DNA of 64,000 nt from Protula sp. h YS-2021 (Eukaryota > Annelida > Polychaeta > Sabellida > Serpulidae), in the NCBI GenBank assembly GCA_949752745.1, contig OX457034.1, positions 31,539,544-31,603,543 on the forward strand. Direction: 5' to 3'. Shown here piece by piece: positions 10,552-23,640 of this stretch (positions are counted from its first letter, which is position 1; each line of letters starts with the position of its first letter). Under the pieces are notes generated by a model. That model worked only from the letters and a program-made list of their open reading frames with translations, had not been told where the DNA came from and made no database searches. The translations under genes were made by a program, and so were the position numbers.

Positions 10552-10651
10552 ATAGAAGGCTCTAGAATATGCACAACAGTATTCCACACTCCTCTAGTAT
10601 CGCTTGTTCAATGCTCTTTCAATCCAACTGGACAATCAAAAGCTGTGCGTC

Positions 10652-10689
10652 TCACACTTCTTGATCTCTCTCACACTGCTTGATCTCTT
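10652..10689. repeat. 19-bp tandem duplication inside the extra segment
   Basis: TCACACTTCTTGATCTCTC at 10652 is followed directly by TCACACTGCTTGATCTCTT at 10671, with two differences. It is present in all seven long units. Confidence 0.8.
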
Positions 10690-12220
10690 CAATCATGGCA
10701 TTCTACCTACGTCAGTTGCAGAGTTACTTCGGGATTGAAGGCACAGAGTACGATCGTTGTACCTTACTAAGATCGAGGATGTATATTCAGACACCGTAAT
10801 ATCATACTGAATTTTACTTCAGGTTTTAAACAAATATTAAGTAGTCTTAAAACTGTTTGATTTTATATACACCGTTTATAAGAGAATGACATTGAAGCAT
10901 TAACTTTGGCCATTTTTTCTATCTTAAACCATTTCAAAGAGAATAAAATACTCAGACAAAAGTACAGATGCTCAATAATCTTTCAGATCAAGGCAGATCG
11001 ATGAACTTTCTAAAATACATAAACCTATTTTATTGCTAAACATTAAAATATCTGCAATAAAGAAAATTTTAATGGTTATAAAAGTAAGATTGTAATGTGT
11101 GGATAAGTTTGTACAGTGTAGCTAAAGTGAAAAGGTGGTAGTAGAATTTGCAAAGTGGGGATACCTGCTTGACCTCTTCCGAGGATCATAATTTTAAAAC
11201 TGATCTATGTGAAAATAAAAGAAGAAAGTTAATTTTCCTTGGAAAATAATAAAAAGTCAAATATATTGTACTTGCGATTGAAGAAAAATGGGCACGGTTG
11301 GGGAGAGGAAGAGCAAAGGAAGACGGATGTATGTAAATGTCTTGAGTAATAATGTGAAATAGTGAAAGTGGTTAATTTGGTGGATAGGTTAAATTTTGAA
11401 AGTGGAATATCTTTAAAAGTATTGGTGATAGAGAGACGGGGATTTGACGAGGTGATATGGCGAATATGAATTATGTATGATCCAGTAGTGTTTTTAGGCC
11501 ATTCTGAGCCCTTTAAATTGCACTTTTACAAAGGCAAAGTTTTCTACAGGCGAGTGTTAAATGAATGGTTTTAAGAACAGCGAGATAGTTTTTTTATAAA
11601 TAGATTTGTCTATTTCTTAGTGATTGGATGAATGATCAGATCAGTCCTGGAAAAAACTTCACAATAACTATGTAACTGTTTGATATATTTTTTTAAAGTA
11701 AACCTTTGTAACCATATACATCCTTCATGTTACCAGTTACCAATACAAATATATGTAATGTAAGAAGCTACTAAATTTCAACTTACAATTTAGATGTTTT
11801 CAGCATTTTATTTACAGTAGACTTTGTAAACCTAAATAATTAAAATGTACTTCTATTTCCAGCCGAGTGTGAGATGTGAGAAATAATTCTGGGGTTACGG
11901 TATATACCGCCAACAACTGGAAAAATAAAAATAAATCAAGGGGTAATGTCATTGAATGTGTGATTTGTTTTAAGAACTACAAAAAGATGTATGTATTCCA
12001 TAGGTAAAAATTGTAATTTATTTCTGCATACAAACAATATGTATTTGCACCAATTATCAACTCTAAAGAAATCAGGTATTACACATATACCACCGACAAA
12101 AATGAAAATCCTGTGACTTTCTCAGTGAATTTGTGATATGGTTCAAGAGTTAGAAAGGAATGTATGTATACCTTTAGTAAAATTTGAACTTTATTTCTGG
12201 ATACAAGCAATCGGTAGCTG

Positions 12221-13526
12221 CAACAAGTATCAACAGAAACAAATCACCAGAAAACATTGATGTAAAAATTCAAAGGTCCAGTACATAATACGGCATATCC
12301 TCGTCTCGGACATTTGTCGTTGTCATGTATCTGCGCCGTATGTCGAATTATGCTGACACAGTTGACGCCCCACTCTAGCGCTATTACTCTTATATTTATG
12401 ACTTCCTTAAAATCTAAGCGGTTATTGTTGCAAGATCAAAGATTTCAATTTAGTTCGTTCGTTGCATAGACTGCACATCCTAGCTTTTATTTTAGTGTTA
12501 ATGCATGTTTAACTGGCCAGTCGTTAACTGGTCAACCGTCAATGATGGATAATGGATTTACAGACATGTCTTGTTATATTTTCCATGTTGATCAAACCAA
12601 CACAGGTTAAACAAGACCCAAACAGTCTGAGAAATCTGATAGATTCACAGCAGGTTATATACAAATAGTGAAAATGGTTAATTTGGTGGATAGGTTAAAT
12701 TTTGAAAGTGGAATATCTTTAAAAGTATTGGTGATAGAGAGACGGGGATTTGACGAGGTGATATGGCGAATATGAATTATGTATGATCCAGTAGTGTTTT
12801 TAGGCCATTCTGAGCCCTTTAAATTGCACTTTTACAAAGGCAAAGTTTTCTACAGGCGAGTGTTAAATGAATGGTTTTAAGAACAGCGAGATAGTTTTTT
12901 TATAAATAGATTTGTCTATTTCTTAGTGATTGGATGAATGATCAGATCAGTCCTGGAAAAAACTTCACAATAACTATGTAACTGTTTGATATATTTTTTT
13001 AAAGTAAACCTTTGTAACCATATACATCCTTCATGTTACCAGTTACCAATACAAATATATGTAATGTAAGAAGCTACTAAATTTCAACTTACAATTTAGA
13101 TGTTTTCAGCATTTTATTTACAGTAGACTTTGTAAACCTAAATAATTAAAATGTACTTCTATTTCCAGCCGAGTGTGAGATGTGAGAAATAATTCTGGGG
13201 TTACGGTATATACCGCCAACAACTGGAAAAATAAAAATAAATCAAGGGGTAATGTCATTGAATGTGTGATTTGTTTTAAGAACTACAAAAAGATGTATGT
13301 ATTCCATAGGTAAAAATTGTAATTTATTTCTGCATACAAACAATATGTATTTGCACCAATTATCAACTCTAAAGAAATCAGGTATTACACATATACCACC
13401 GACAAAAATGAAAATCCTGTGACTTTCTCAGTGAATTTGTGATATGGTTCAAGAGTTAGAAAGGAATGTATGTATACCTTTAGTAAAATTTGAACTTTAT
13501 TTCTGGATACAAGCAATCGGTAGCTG
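12221..13526. repeat. Satellite unit 9 (short)
   Basis: 1306 bp, a single short unit between two long ones. It has T at unit position 347 and G at 473, so it matches the long units at 473 while keeping the short-unit A at 454. Confidence 0.95.
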
Positions 13527-14006
13527 CAACAAGTATCAACAGAAACAAATCACCAGAAAACATTGATGTAAAAATTCAAAGGTCCAGTACATAATACGGC
13601 ATATCCTCGTCTCGGACATTTGTCGTTGTCATGTATCTGCGCCGTATGTCGAATTATGCTGACACAGTTGACGCCCCACTCTAGCGCTATTACTCTTATA
13701 TTTATGACTTCCTTAAAATCTAAGCGGTTATTGTTGCAAGATCAAAGATTTCAATTTAGTTCGTTCGTTGCATAGACTGCACATCCTAGCTTTTATTTTA
13801 GTGTTAATGCATGTTTAACTGGCCAGTCGTTAACTGGTCAACCGTCAATGATGGATAATGGATTTACAGACATGTCTTGTTATATTTTCCATGTTGATCA
13901 AACCAACACAGGTTAAACAAGACCCAAACAGTCTGAGAAATCTGATAGATTCACAGCAGGTTATATACAATTCCAGTGACATTGAAAAATGGTGTGTAAA
14001 ATTACT

Positions 14007-14082
14007 GATAGAGAATTGAATTGGATAGAGCATTGGTTCGGTAAGCCGAAGGTCCCGAGTTCGACTCCAGCTCGGGGCGGCA
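14007..14082 (+). pseudogene. tRNA-derived region in unit 10
   Basis: Identical to the copy at 9601-9676, including the expanded T-loop and C33. Confidence 0.65.
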
Positions 14083-14315
14083 TGCAGGGAATTGACATTT
14101 GCTCAAATTGCCTTGGCTAAGCAAATACAGTAGATAAGATCACCTATGAAGGAATTTAAAGTTGACGCCCACTTAGCGTTTCAGCCATCCCTTAAAAAAC
14201 ATTTTAGAAAGAAGTTAGTTTGGGCATCGTCCAATGACTTTCTTTATTTGAGTTGCCAAAGTCAATAAAATTATTTATTTTTAAACGATCAAAAGTTTCA
14301 GGGAGTGAACTCTGT

Positions 14316-14341
14316 AAAAAAAAAAAAAAAAAAAAAAAAAA
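14316..14341 (+). repeat. A-tract A26 in unit 10
   Basis: Uninterrupted run of 26 A. Confidence 0.8.
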
Positions 14342-14605
14342 CATAGGTTTTGCCTGTAACACTTTGGTCCCTTTTTATTCTATATTGATATTGAATGTTT
14401 CAAGTCAAACCGTAAACAAGAAGAAAAAAGTGTAAGCAACGCCTGTTTTGAAAGATTTACAATGCAGCAATAAATGTTGCAATCACTCACTTTTTCCCAC
14501 ACCACAATCCAATTCAGATGGGAAGGTATGTAGTTTATAAACAGGCTCGAGCATCCATACAGATAGTGCTGTGCAGGTTATGGCAGTAATACAGTTGGCT
14601 GAAAG

Positions 14606-14730
14606 TTGGCTCGGGAGTGCGAGGGCGTAAGCGTTCCGGTGTTCTTCGGGACCCGGTGGATCGAGCTGGAACTCGGCTGTAGAAAGGCGAAAGGCGGCGT
14701 AAAACCCGCCCGGTATGCCGAAGCCCCGCC
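14606..14730. other. CpG-rich block in unit 10
   Basis: Same sequence as 10201-10325, CpG sites preserved. Confidence 0.6.
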
Positions 14731-17104
14731 ACTGACCAATGCACACTGTGGTTGATCATTGACGGTGGCTGGGGTGGCCGTATATACGTCAGGCTTCTGG
14801 CAGCAAGCCATAATATATATCCTGCACTGCACGCTTCACTTTTTGTTTTTTTTACCTTTGATTATGTTTTATTTTATCCAAGAGGTAGGTTATTGTTTCT
14901 ACTTCATACAAAACTTATGCAAGATTTAATCATATTTTATTGCTGGTGCATGCACATAGAAGGCTCTAGAATATGCACAACAGTATTCCACACTCCTCTA
15001 GTATCGCTTGTTCAATGCTCTTTCAATCCAACTGGACAATCAAAAGCTGTGCGTCTCACACTTCTTGATCTCTCTCACACTGCTTGATCTCTTCAATCAT
15101 GGCATTCTACCTACGTCAGTTGCAGAGTTACTTCGGGATTGAAGGCACAGAGTACGATCGTTGTACCTTACTAAGATCGAGGATGTATATTCAGACACCG
15201 TAATATCATACTGAATTTTACTTCAGGTTTTAAACAAATATTAAGTAGTCTTAAAACTGTTTGATTTTACATACACCGTTTATAAGAGAATGACATTGAA
15301 GCATTAACTTTGGCCACTTTTTCTATCTTAAACCATTTCAAAGAGAATAAAATACTCAGACAAAAGTACAGATGCTCAATAATCTTTCAGATCAAGGCAG
15401 ATCGATGAACTTTCTAAAATACATAAACCTATTTTATTGCTAAACATTAAAATATCTGCAATAAAGAAAATTTTAATGGTTATAAAAGTAAGATTGTAAT
15501 GTGTGGATAAGTTTGTACAGTGTAGCTAAAGTGAAAAGGTGGTAGTAGAATTTGCAAAGTGGGGATACCTGCTTGACCTCTTCCGAGGATCATAATTTTA
15601 AAACTGATCTATGTGAAAATAAAAGAAGAAAGTTAATTTTCCTTGGAAAATAATAAAAAGTCAACTATATTGTACTTGCGATTGAAGAAAAATGGGCACG
15701 GTTGGGGAGAGGAAGAGCAAAGGAAGACGGATGTATGTAAATGTCTTGAGTAATAATGTGAAATAGTGAAAGTGGTTAATTTGGTGGATAGGTTAAATTT
15801 TGAAAGTGGAATATCTTTAAAAGTATTGGTGATAGAGAGACGGGGATTTGACGAGGTGATATGGCGAATATGAATTATGTATGATCCAGTAGTGTTTTTA
15901 GGCCATTCTGAGCCCTTTAAATTGCACTTTTACAAAGGCAAAGTTTTCTACAGGCGAGTGTTAAATGAATGGTTTTAAGAACAGCGAGATAGTTTTTTTA
16001 TAAATAGATTTGTCTATTTCTTAGTGATTGGATGAATGATCAGATCAGTCCTGGAAAAAACTTCACAATAACTATGTAACTGTTTGATATATTTTTTTAA
16101 AGTAAACCTTTGTAACCATATACATCCTTCATGTTACCAGTTACCAATACAAATATATGTAATGTAAGAAGCTACTAAATTTCAACTTACAATTTAGATG
16201 TTTTCAGCATTTTATTTACAGTAGACTTTGTAAACCTAAATAATTAAAATGTACTTCTATTTCCAGCCGAGTGTGAGATGTGAGAAATAATTCTGGGGTT
16301 ACGGTATATACCGCCAACAACTGGAAAAATAAAAATAAATCAAGGGGTAATGTCATTGAATGTGTGATTTGTTTTAAGAACTACAAAAAGATGTATGTAT
16401 TCCATAGGTAAAAATTGTAATTTATTTCTGCATACAAACAATATGTATTTGCACCAATTATCAACTCTAAAGAAATCAGGTATTACACATATACCACCGA
16501 CAAAAATGAAAATCCTGTGACTTTCTCAGTGAATTTGTGATATGGTTCAAGAGTTAGAAAGGAATGTATGTATACCTTTAGTAAAATTTGAACTTTATTT
16601 CTGGATACAAGCAATCGGTAGCTGCAACAAGTATCAACAGAAACAAATCACCAGAAAACATTGATGTAAAAATTCAAAGGTCCAGTACATAATACGGCAT
16701 ATCCTCGTCTCGGACATTTGTCGTTGTCATGTATCTGCGCCGTATGTCGAATTATGCTGACACAGTTGACGCCCCACTCTAGCGCTATTACTCTTATATT
16801 TATGACTTCCTTAAAATCTAAGCGGTTATTGTTGCAAGATCAAAGATTTCAATTTAGTTCGTTCGTTGCATAGACTGCACATCCTAGCTTTTATTTTAGT
16901 GTTAATGCATGTTTAACTGGCCAGTCGTTAACTGGTCAACCGTCAATGATGGATAATGGATTTACAGACATGTCTTGTTATATTTTCCATGTTGATCAAA
17001 CCAACACAGGTTAAACAAGACCCAAACAGTCTGAGAAATCTGATAGATTCACAGCAGGTTATATACAATTCCAGTGACATTGAAAAATGGTGTGTAAAAT
17101 TACT

Positions 17105-17180
17105 GATAGAGAATTGAATTGGATAGAGCATTGGTTCGGTAAGCCGAAGGTCCCGAGTTCGACTCCAGCTCGGGGCGGCA
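17105..17180 (+). pseudogene. tRNA-derived region in unit 11
   Basis: Identical to the copy at 9601-9676. Confidence 0.65.
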
Positions 17181-17413
17181 TGCAGGGAATTGACATTTGC
17201 TCAAATTGCCTTGGCTAAGCAAATACAGTAGATAAGATCACCTATGAAGGAATTTAAAGTTGACGCCCACTTAGCGTTTCAGCCATCCCTTAAAAAACAT
17301 TTTAGAAAGAAGTTAGTTTGGGCATCGTCCAATGACTTTCTTTATTTGAGTTGCCAAAGTCAATAAAATTATTTATTTTTAAACGATCAAAAGTTTCAGG
17401 GAGTGAACTCTGT

Positions 17414-17439
17414 AAAAAAAAAAAAAAAAAAAAAAAAAA
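17414..17439 (+). repeat. A-tract A26 in unit 11
   Basis: Uninterrupted run of 26 A, same length as in the adjacent unit 10. Confidence 0.8.
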
Positions 17440-17703
17440 CATAGGTTTTGCCTGTAACACTTTGGTCCCTTTTTATTCTATATTGATATTGAATGTTTCA
17501 AGTCAAACCGTAAACAAGAAGAAAAAAGTGTAAGCAACGCCTGTTTTGAAAGATTTACAATGCAGCAATAAATGTTGCAATCACTCACTTTTTCCCACAC
17601 CACAATCCAATTCAGATGGGAAGGTATGTAGTTTATAAACAGGCTCGAGCATCCATACAGATAGTGCTGTGCAGGTTATGGCAGTAATACAGTTGGCTGA
17701 AAG

Positions 17704-17828
17704 TTGGCTCGGGAGTGCGAGGGCGTAAGCGTTCCGGTGTTCTTCGGGACCCGGTGGATCGAGCTGGAACTCGGCTGTAGAAAGGCGAAAGGCGGCGTAA
17801 AACCCGCCCGGTATGCCGAAGCCCCGCC
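17704..17828. other. CpG-rich block in unit 11
   Basis: Same sequence as 10201-10325, CpG sites preserved. Confidence 0.6.
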
Positions 17829-19722
17829 ACTGACCAATGCACACTGTGGTTGATCATTGACGGTGGCTGGGGTGGCCGTATATACGTCAGGCTTCTGGCA
17901 GCAAGCCATAATATATATCCTGCACTGCACGCTTCACTTTTTGTTTTTTTTACCTTTGATTATGTTTTATTTTATCCAAGAGGTAGGTTATTGTTTCTAC
18001 TTCATACAAAACTTATGCAAGATTTAATCATATTTTATTGCTGGTGCATGCACATAGAAGGCTCTAGAATATGCACAACAGTATTCCACACTCCTCTAGT
18101 ATCGCTTGTTCAATGCTCTTTCAATCCAACTGGACAATCAAAAGCTGTGCGTCTCACACTTCTTGATCTCTCTCACACTGCTTGATCTCTTCAATCATGG
18201 CATTCTACCTACGTCAGTTGCAGAGTTACTTCGGGATTGAAGGCACAGAGTACGATCGTTGTACCTTACTAAGATCGAGGATGTATATTCAGACACCGTA
18301 ATATCATACTGAATTTTACTTCAGGTTTTAAACAAATATTAAGTAGTCTTAAAACTGTTTGATTTTACATACACCGTTTATAAGAGAATGACATTGAAGC
18401 ATTAACTTTGGCCACTTTTTCTATCTTAAACCATTTCAAAGAGAATAAAATACTCAGACAAAAGTACAGATGCTCAATAATCTTTCAGATCAAGGCAGAT
18501 CGATGAACTTTCTAAAATACATAAACCTATTTTATTGCTAAACATTAAAATATCTGCAATAAAGAAAATTTTAATGGTTATAAAAGTAAGATTGTAATGT
18601 GTGGATAAGTTTGTACAGTGTAGCTAAAGTGAAAAGGTGGTAGTAGAATTTGCAAAGTGGGGATACCTGCTTGACCTCTTCCGAGGATCATAATTTTAAA
18701 ACTGATCTATGTGAAAATAAAAGAAGAAAGTTAATTTTCCTTGGAAAATAATAAAAAGTCAACTATATTGTACTTGCGATTGAAGAAAAATGGGCACGGT
18801 TGGGGAGAGGAAGAGCAAAGGAAGACGGATGTATGTAAATGTCTTGAGTAATAATGTGAAATAGTGAAAGTGGTTAATTTGGTGGATAGGTTAAATTTTG
18901 AAAGTGGAATATCTTTAAAAGTATTGGTGATAGAGAGACGGGGATTTGACGAGGTGATATGGCGAATATGAATTATGTATGATCCAGTAGTGTTTTTAGG
19001 CCATTCTGAGCCCTTTAAATTGCACTTTTACAAAGGCAAAGTTTTCTACAGGCGAGTGTTAAATGAATGGTTTTAAGAACAGCGAGATAGTTTTTTTATA
19101 AATAGATTTGTCTATTTCTTAGTGATTGGATGAATGATCAGATCAGTCCTGGAAAAAACTTCACAATAACTATGTAACTGTTTGATATATTTTTTTAAAG
19201 TAAACCTTTGTAACCATATACATCCTTCATGTTACCAGTTACCAATACAAATATATGTAATGTAAGAAGCTACTAAATTTCAACTTACAATTTAGATGTT
19301 TTCAGCATTTTATTTACAGTAGACTTTGTAAACCTAAATAATTAAAATGTACTTCTATTTCCAGCCGAGTGTGAGATGTGAGAAATAATTCTGGGGTTAC
19401 GGTATATACCGCCAACAACTGGAAAAATAAAAATAAATCAAGGGGTAATGTCATTGAATGTGTGATTTGTTTTAAGAACTACAAAAAGATGTATGTATTC
19501 CATAGGTAAAAATTGTAATTTATTTCTGCATACAAACAATATGTATTTGCACCAATTATCAACTCTAAAGAAATCAGGTATTACACATATACCACCGACA
19601 AAAATGAAAATCCTGTGACTTTCTCAGTGAATTTGTGATATGGTTCAAGAGTTAGAAAGGAATGTATGTATACCTTTAGTAAAATTTGAACTTTATTTCT
19701 GGATACAAGCAATCGGTAGCTG

Positions 19723-21028
19723 CAACAAGTATCAACAGAAACAAATCACCAGAAAACATTGATGTAAAAATTCAAAGGTCCAGTACATAATACGGCATAT
19801 CCTCGTCTCGGACATTTGTCGTTGTCATGTATCTGCGCCGTATGTCGAATTATGCTGACACAGTTGACGCCCCACTCTAGCGCTATTACTCTTATATTTA
19901 TGACTTCCTTAAAATCTAAGCGGTTATTGTTGCAAGATCAAAGATTTCAATTTAGTTCGTTCGTTGCATAGACTGCACATCCTAGCTTTTATTTTAGTGT
20001 TAATGCATGTTTAACTGGCCAGTCGTTAACTGGTCAACCGTCAATGATGGATAATGGATTTACAGACATGTCTTGTTATATTTTCCATGTTGATCAAACC
20101 AACACAGGTTAAACAAGACCCAAACAGTCTGAGAAATCTGATAGATTCACAGCAGGTTATATACAAATAGTGAAAATGGTTAATTTGGTGGATAGGTTAA
20201 ATTTTGAAAGTGGAATATCTTTAAAAGTATTGGTGATAGAGAGACGGGGATTTGACGAGGTGATATGGCGAATATGAATTATGTATGATCCAGTAGTGTT
20301 TTTAGGCCATTCTGAGCCCTTTAAATTGCACTTTTACAAAGGCAAAGTTTTCTACAGGCGAGTGTTAAATGAATGGTTTTAAGAACAGCGAGATAGTTTT
20401 TTTATAAATAGATTTGTCTATTTCTTAGTGATTGGATGAATGATCAGATCAGTCCTGGAAAAAACTTCACAATAACTATGTAACTGTTTGATATATTTTT
20501 TTAAAGTAAACCTTTGTAACCATATACATCCTTCATGTTACCAGTTACCAATACAAATATATGTAATGTAAGAAGCTACTAAATTTCAACTTACAATTTA
20601 GATGTTTTCAGCATTTTATTTACAGTAGACTTTGTAAACCTAAATAATTAAAATGTACTTCTATTTCCAGCCGAGTGTGAGATGTGAGAAATAATTCTGG
20701 GGTTACGGTATATACCGCCAACAACTGGAAAAATAAAAATAAATCAAGGGGTAATGTCATTGAATGTGTGATTTGTTTTAAGAACTACAAAAAGATGTAT
20801 GTATTCCATAGGTAAAAATTGTAATTTATTTCTGCATACAAACAATATGTATTTGCACCAATTATCAACTCTAAAGAAATCAGGTATTACACATATACCA
20901 CCGACAAAAATGAAAATCCTGTGACTTTCTCAGTGAATTTGTGATATGGTTCAAGAGTTAGAAAGGAATGTATGTATACCTTTAGTAAAATTTGAACTTT
21001 ATTTCTGGATACAAGCAATCGGTAGCTG
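19723..21028. repeat. Satellite unit 12 (short)
   Basis: 1306 bp, T347, A454, G473. First of eight consecutive short units. Confidence 0.95.
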
Positions 21029-22334
21029 CAACAAGTATCAACAGAAACAAATCACCAGAAAACATTGATGTAAAAATTCAAAGGTCCAGTACATAATACG
21101 GCATATCCTCGTCTCGGACATTTGTCGTTGTCATGTATCTGCGCCGTATGTCGAATTATGCTGACACAGTTGACGCCCCACTCTAGCGCTATTACTCTTA
21201 TATTTATGACTTCCTTAAAATCTAAGCGGTTATTGTTGCAAGATCAAAGATTTCAATTTAGTTCGTTCGTTGCATAGACTGCACATCCTAGCTTTTATTT
21301 TAGTGTTAATGCATGTTTAACTGGCCAGTCGTTAACTGGTCAACCGTCAATGATGGATAATGGATTTACAGACATGTCTTGTTATATTTTCCATGTTGAT
21401 CAAACCAACACAGGTTAAACAAGACCCAAACAGTCTGAGAAATCTGATAGATTCACAGCAGGTTATATACAAATAGTGAAAATGGTTAATTTGGTGGATA
21501 GGTTAAATTTTGAAAGTGGAATATCTTTAAAAGTATTGGTGATAGAGAGACGGGGATTTGACGAGGTGATATGGCGAATATGAATTATGTATGATCCAGT
21601 AGTGTTTTTAGGCCATTCTGAGCCCTTTAAATTGCACTTTTACAAAGGCAAAGTTTTCTACAGGCGAGTGTTAAATGAATGGTTTTAAGAACAGCGAGAT
21701 AGTTTTTTTATAAATAGATTTGTCTATTTCTTAGTGATTGGATGAATGATCAGATCAGTCCTGGAAAAAACTTCACAATAACTATGTAACTGTTTGATAT
21801 ATTTTTTTAAAGTAAACCTTTGTAACCATATACATCCTTCATGTTACCAGTTACCAATACAAATATATGTAATGTAAGAAGCTACTAAATTTCAACTTAC
21901 AATTTAGATGTTTTCAGCATTTTATTTACAGTAGACTTTGTAAACCTAAATAATTAAAATGTACTTCTATTTCCAGCCGAGTGTGAGATGTGAGAAATAA
22001 TTCTGGGGTTACGGTATATACCGCCAACAACTGGAAAAATAAAAATAAATCAAGGGGTAATGTCATTGAATGTGTGATTTGTTTTAAGAACTACAAAAAG
22101 ATGTATGTATTCCATAGGTAAAAATTGTAATTTATTTCTGCATACAAACAATATGTATTTGCACCAATTATCAACTCTAAAGAAATCAGGTATTACACAT
22201 ATACCACCGACAAAAATGAAAATCCTGTGACTTTCTCAGTGAATTTGTGATATGGTTCAAGAGTTAGAAAGGAATGTATGTATACCTTTAGTAAAATTTG
22301 AACTTTATTTCTGGATACAAGCAATCGGTAGCTG
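21029..22334. repeat. Satellite unit 13 (short)
   Basis: 1306 bp, T347, A454, G473, no private change noticed. Confidence 0.95.
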
Positions 22335-23640
22335 CAACAAGTATCAACAGAAACAAATCACCAGAAAACATTGATGTAAAAATTCAAAGGTCCAGTACAT
22401 AATACGGCATATCCTCGTCTCGGACATTTGTCGTTGTCATGTATCTGCGCCGTATGTCGAATTATGCTGACACAGTTGACGCCCCACTCTAGCGCTATTA
22501 CTCTTATATTTATGACTTCCTTAAAATCTAAGCGGTTATTGTTGCAAGATCAAAGATTTCAATTTAGTTCGTTCGTTGCATAGACTGCACATCCTAGCTT
22601 TTATTTTAGTGTTAATGCATGTTTAACTGGCCAGTCGTTAACTGGTCAACCGTCAATGATGGATAATGGATTTACAGACATGTCTTGTTATATTTTCCAT
22701 GTTGATCAAACCAACACAGGTTAAACAAGACCCAAACAGTCTGAGAAATCTGATAGATTCACAGCAGGTTATATACAAATAGTGAAAATGGTTAATTTGG
22801 TGGATACGTTAAATTTTGAAAGTGGAATATCTTTAAAAGTATTGGTGATAGAGAGACGGGGATTTGACGAGGTGATATGGCGAATATGAATTATGTATGA
22901 TCCAGTAGTGTTTTTAGGCCATTCTGAGCCCTTTAAATTGCACTTTTACAAAGGCAAAGTTTTCTACAGGCGAGTGTTAAATGAATGGTTTTAAGAACAG
23001 CGAGATAGTTTTTTTATAAATAGATTTGTCTATTTCTTAGTGATTGGATGAATGATCAGATCAGTCCTGGAAAAAACTTCACAATAACTATGTAACTGTT
23101 TGATATATTTTTTTAAAGTAAACCTTTGTAACCATATACATCCTTCATGTTACCAGTTACCAATACAAATATATGTAATGTAAGAAGCTACTAAATTTCA
23201 ACTTACAATTTAGATGTTTTCAGCATTTTATTTACAGTAGACTTTGTAAACCTAAATAATTAAAATGTACTTCTATTTCCAGCCGAGTGTGAGATGTGAG
23301 AAATAATTCTGGGGTTACGGTATATACCGCCAACAACTGGAAAAATAAAAATAAATCAAGGGGTAATGTCATTGAATGTGTGATTTGTTTTAAGAACTAC
23401 AAAAAGATGTATGTATTCCATAGGTAAAAATTGTAATTTATTTCTGCATACAAACAATATGTATTTGCACCAATTATCAACTCTAAAGAAATCAGGTATT
23501 ACACATATACCACCGACAAAAATGAAAATCCTGTGACTTTCTCAGTGAATTTGTGATATGGTTCAAGAGTTAGAAAGGAATGTATGTATACCTTTAGTAA
23601 AATTTGAACTTTATTTCTGGATACAAGCAATCGGTAGCTG
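22335..23640. repeat. Satellite unit 14 (short)
   Basis: 1306 bp, T347 but C473, so it interrupts a run of G473 units. Confidence 0.95.

Larger units (their letters stand above)
9565..11358 (+). mobile_element. Extra segment of long unit 8, retroposon-like at its left end
   Basis: 1794 bp between ATACAA and ATAGTGAAA, which are contiguous in short units (441-450). The exact edge is uncertain by two bases (AA on both sides). Contents in order: a tRNA-like region, an AATAAA at 9858, an A-tract at 9910-9936, an AT-rich spacer, a CpG-rich block at 10201-10325, then AT-rich DNA with no recognised element. No terminal inverted repeat, long terminal repeat or target duplication longer than AA is evident. 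It may be an insertion that was then amplified with the satellite, or short units may be deletion derivatives. It encodes no convincing protein. Confidence 0.7.
9144..12220. repeat. Satellite unit 8 (long, 23-bp deletion)
   Basis: First long unit, 3077 bp. It lacks 23 bp of the short-unit part at the 9337/9338 junction and carries the extra segment at 9565-11358. It is the most divergent long unit: besides the deletion it has private T at 10866 and 10913, a T-run of 9 after 10440 and a C-interrupted A-tract. It carries T at unit position 347, G454 and G473. Confidence 0.95.
13971..15762 (+). mobile_element. Extra segment of long unit 10
   Basis: 1792 bp at the same insertion point. It differs from the unit 8 copy by homopolymer lengths, a pure A-tract and scattered single bases, including C at 15665. 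Confidence 0.7.
13527..16624. repeat. Satellite unit 10 (long)
   Basis: 3098 bp, with the extra segment at 13971-15762. The A-tract is pure (26 A). It shares a private C at 15665 with the next unit only, which marks these two adjacent long units as sister copies. Confidence 0.95.
17069..18860 (+). mobile_element. Extra segment of long unit 11
   Basis: 1792 bp; no difference from the unit 10 copy was noticed. Confidence 0.7.
16625..19722. repeat. Satellite unit 11 (long)
   Basis: 3098 bp, directly abutting unit 10 and matching it at all diagnostic sites, including the 26-A tract and the private C (18763). This is the only place in the window where two long units are adjacent. Confidence 0.95.

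Noticed and set aside
9565..11358. LTR retrotransposon or Helitron as origin of the extra segment
   Set aside because: There are no direct terminal repeats for an LTR element, and the ends do not show 5' TC and 3' CTRR with a hairpin. A degraded element cannot be excluded.
14253..14435. 60-codon plus-strand open frame with a lysine run
   Set aside because: The lysines are the A-tract read as codons; tract length and the C interruption vary between units.
14752..15087. 111-codon plus-strand open frame in long units
   Set aside because: It becomes a different 109-codon frame in unit 8 and a 64-codon remnant in unit 36 through T-run length changes, and the product resembles no family I know.
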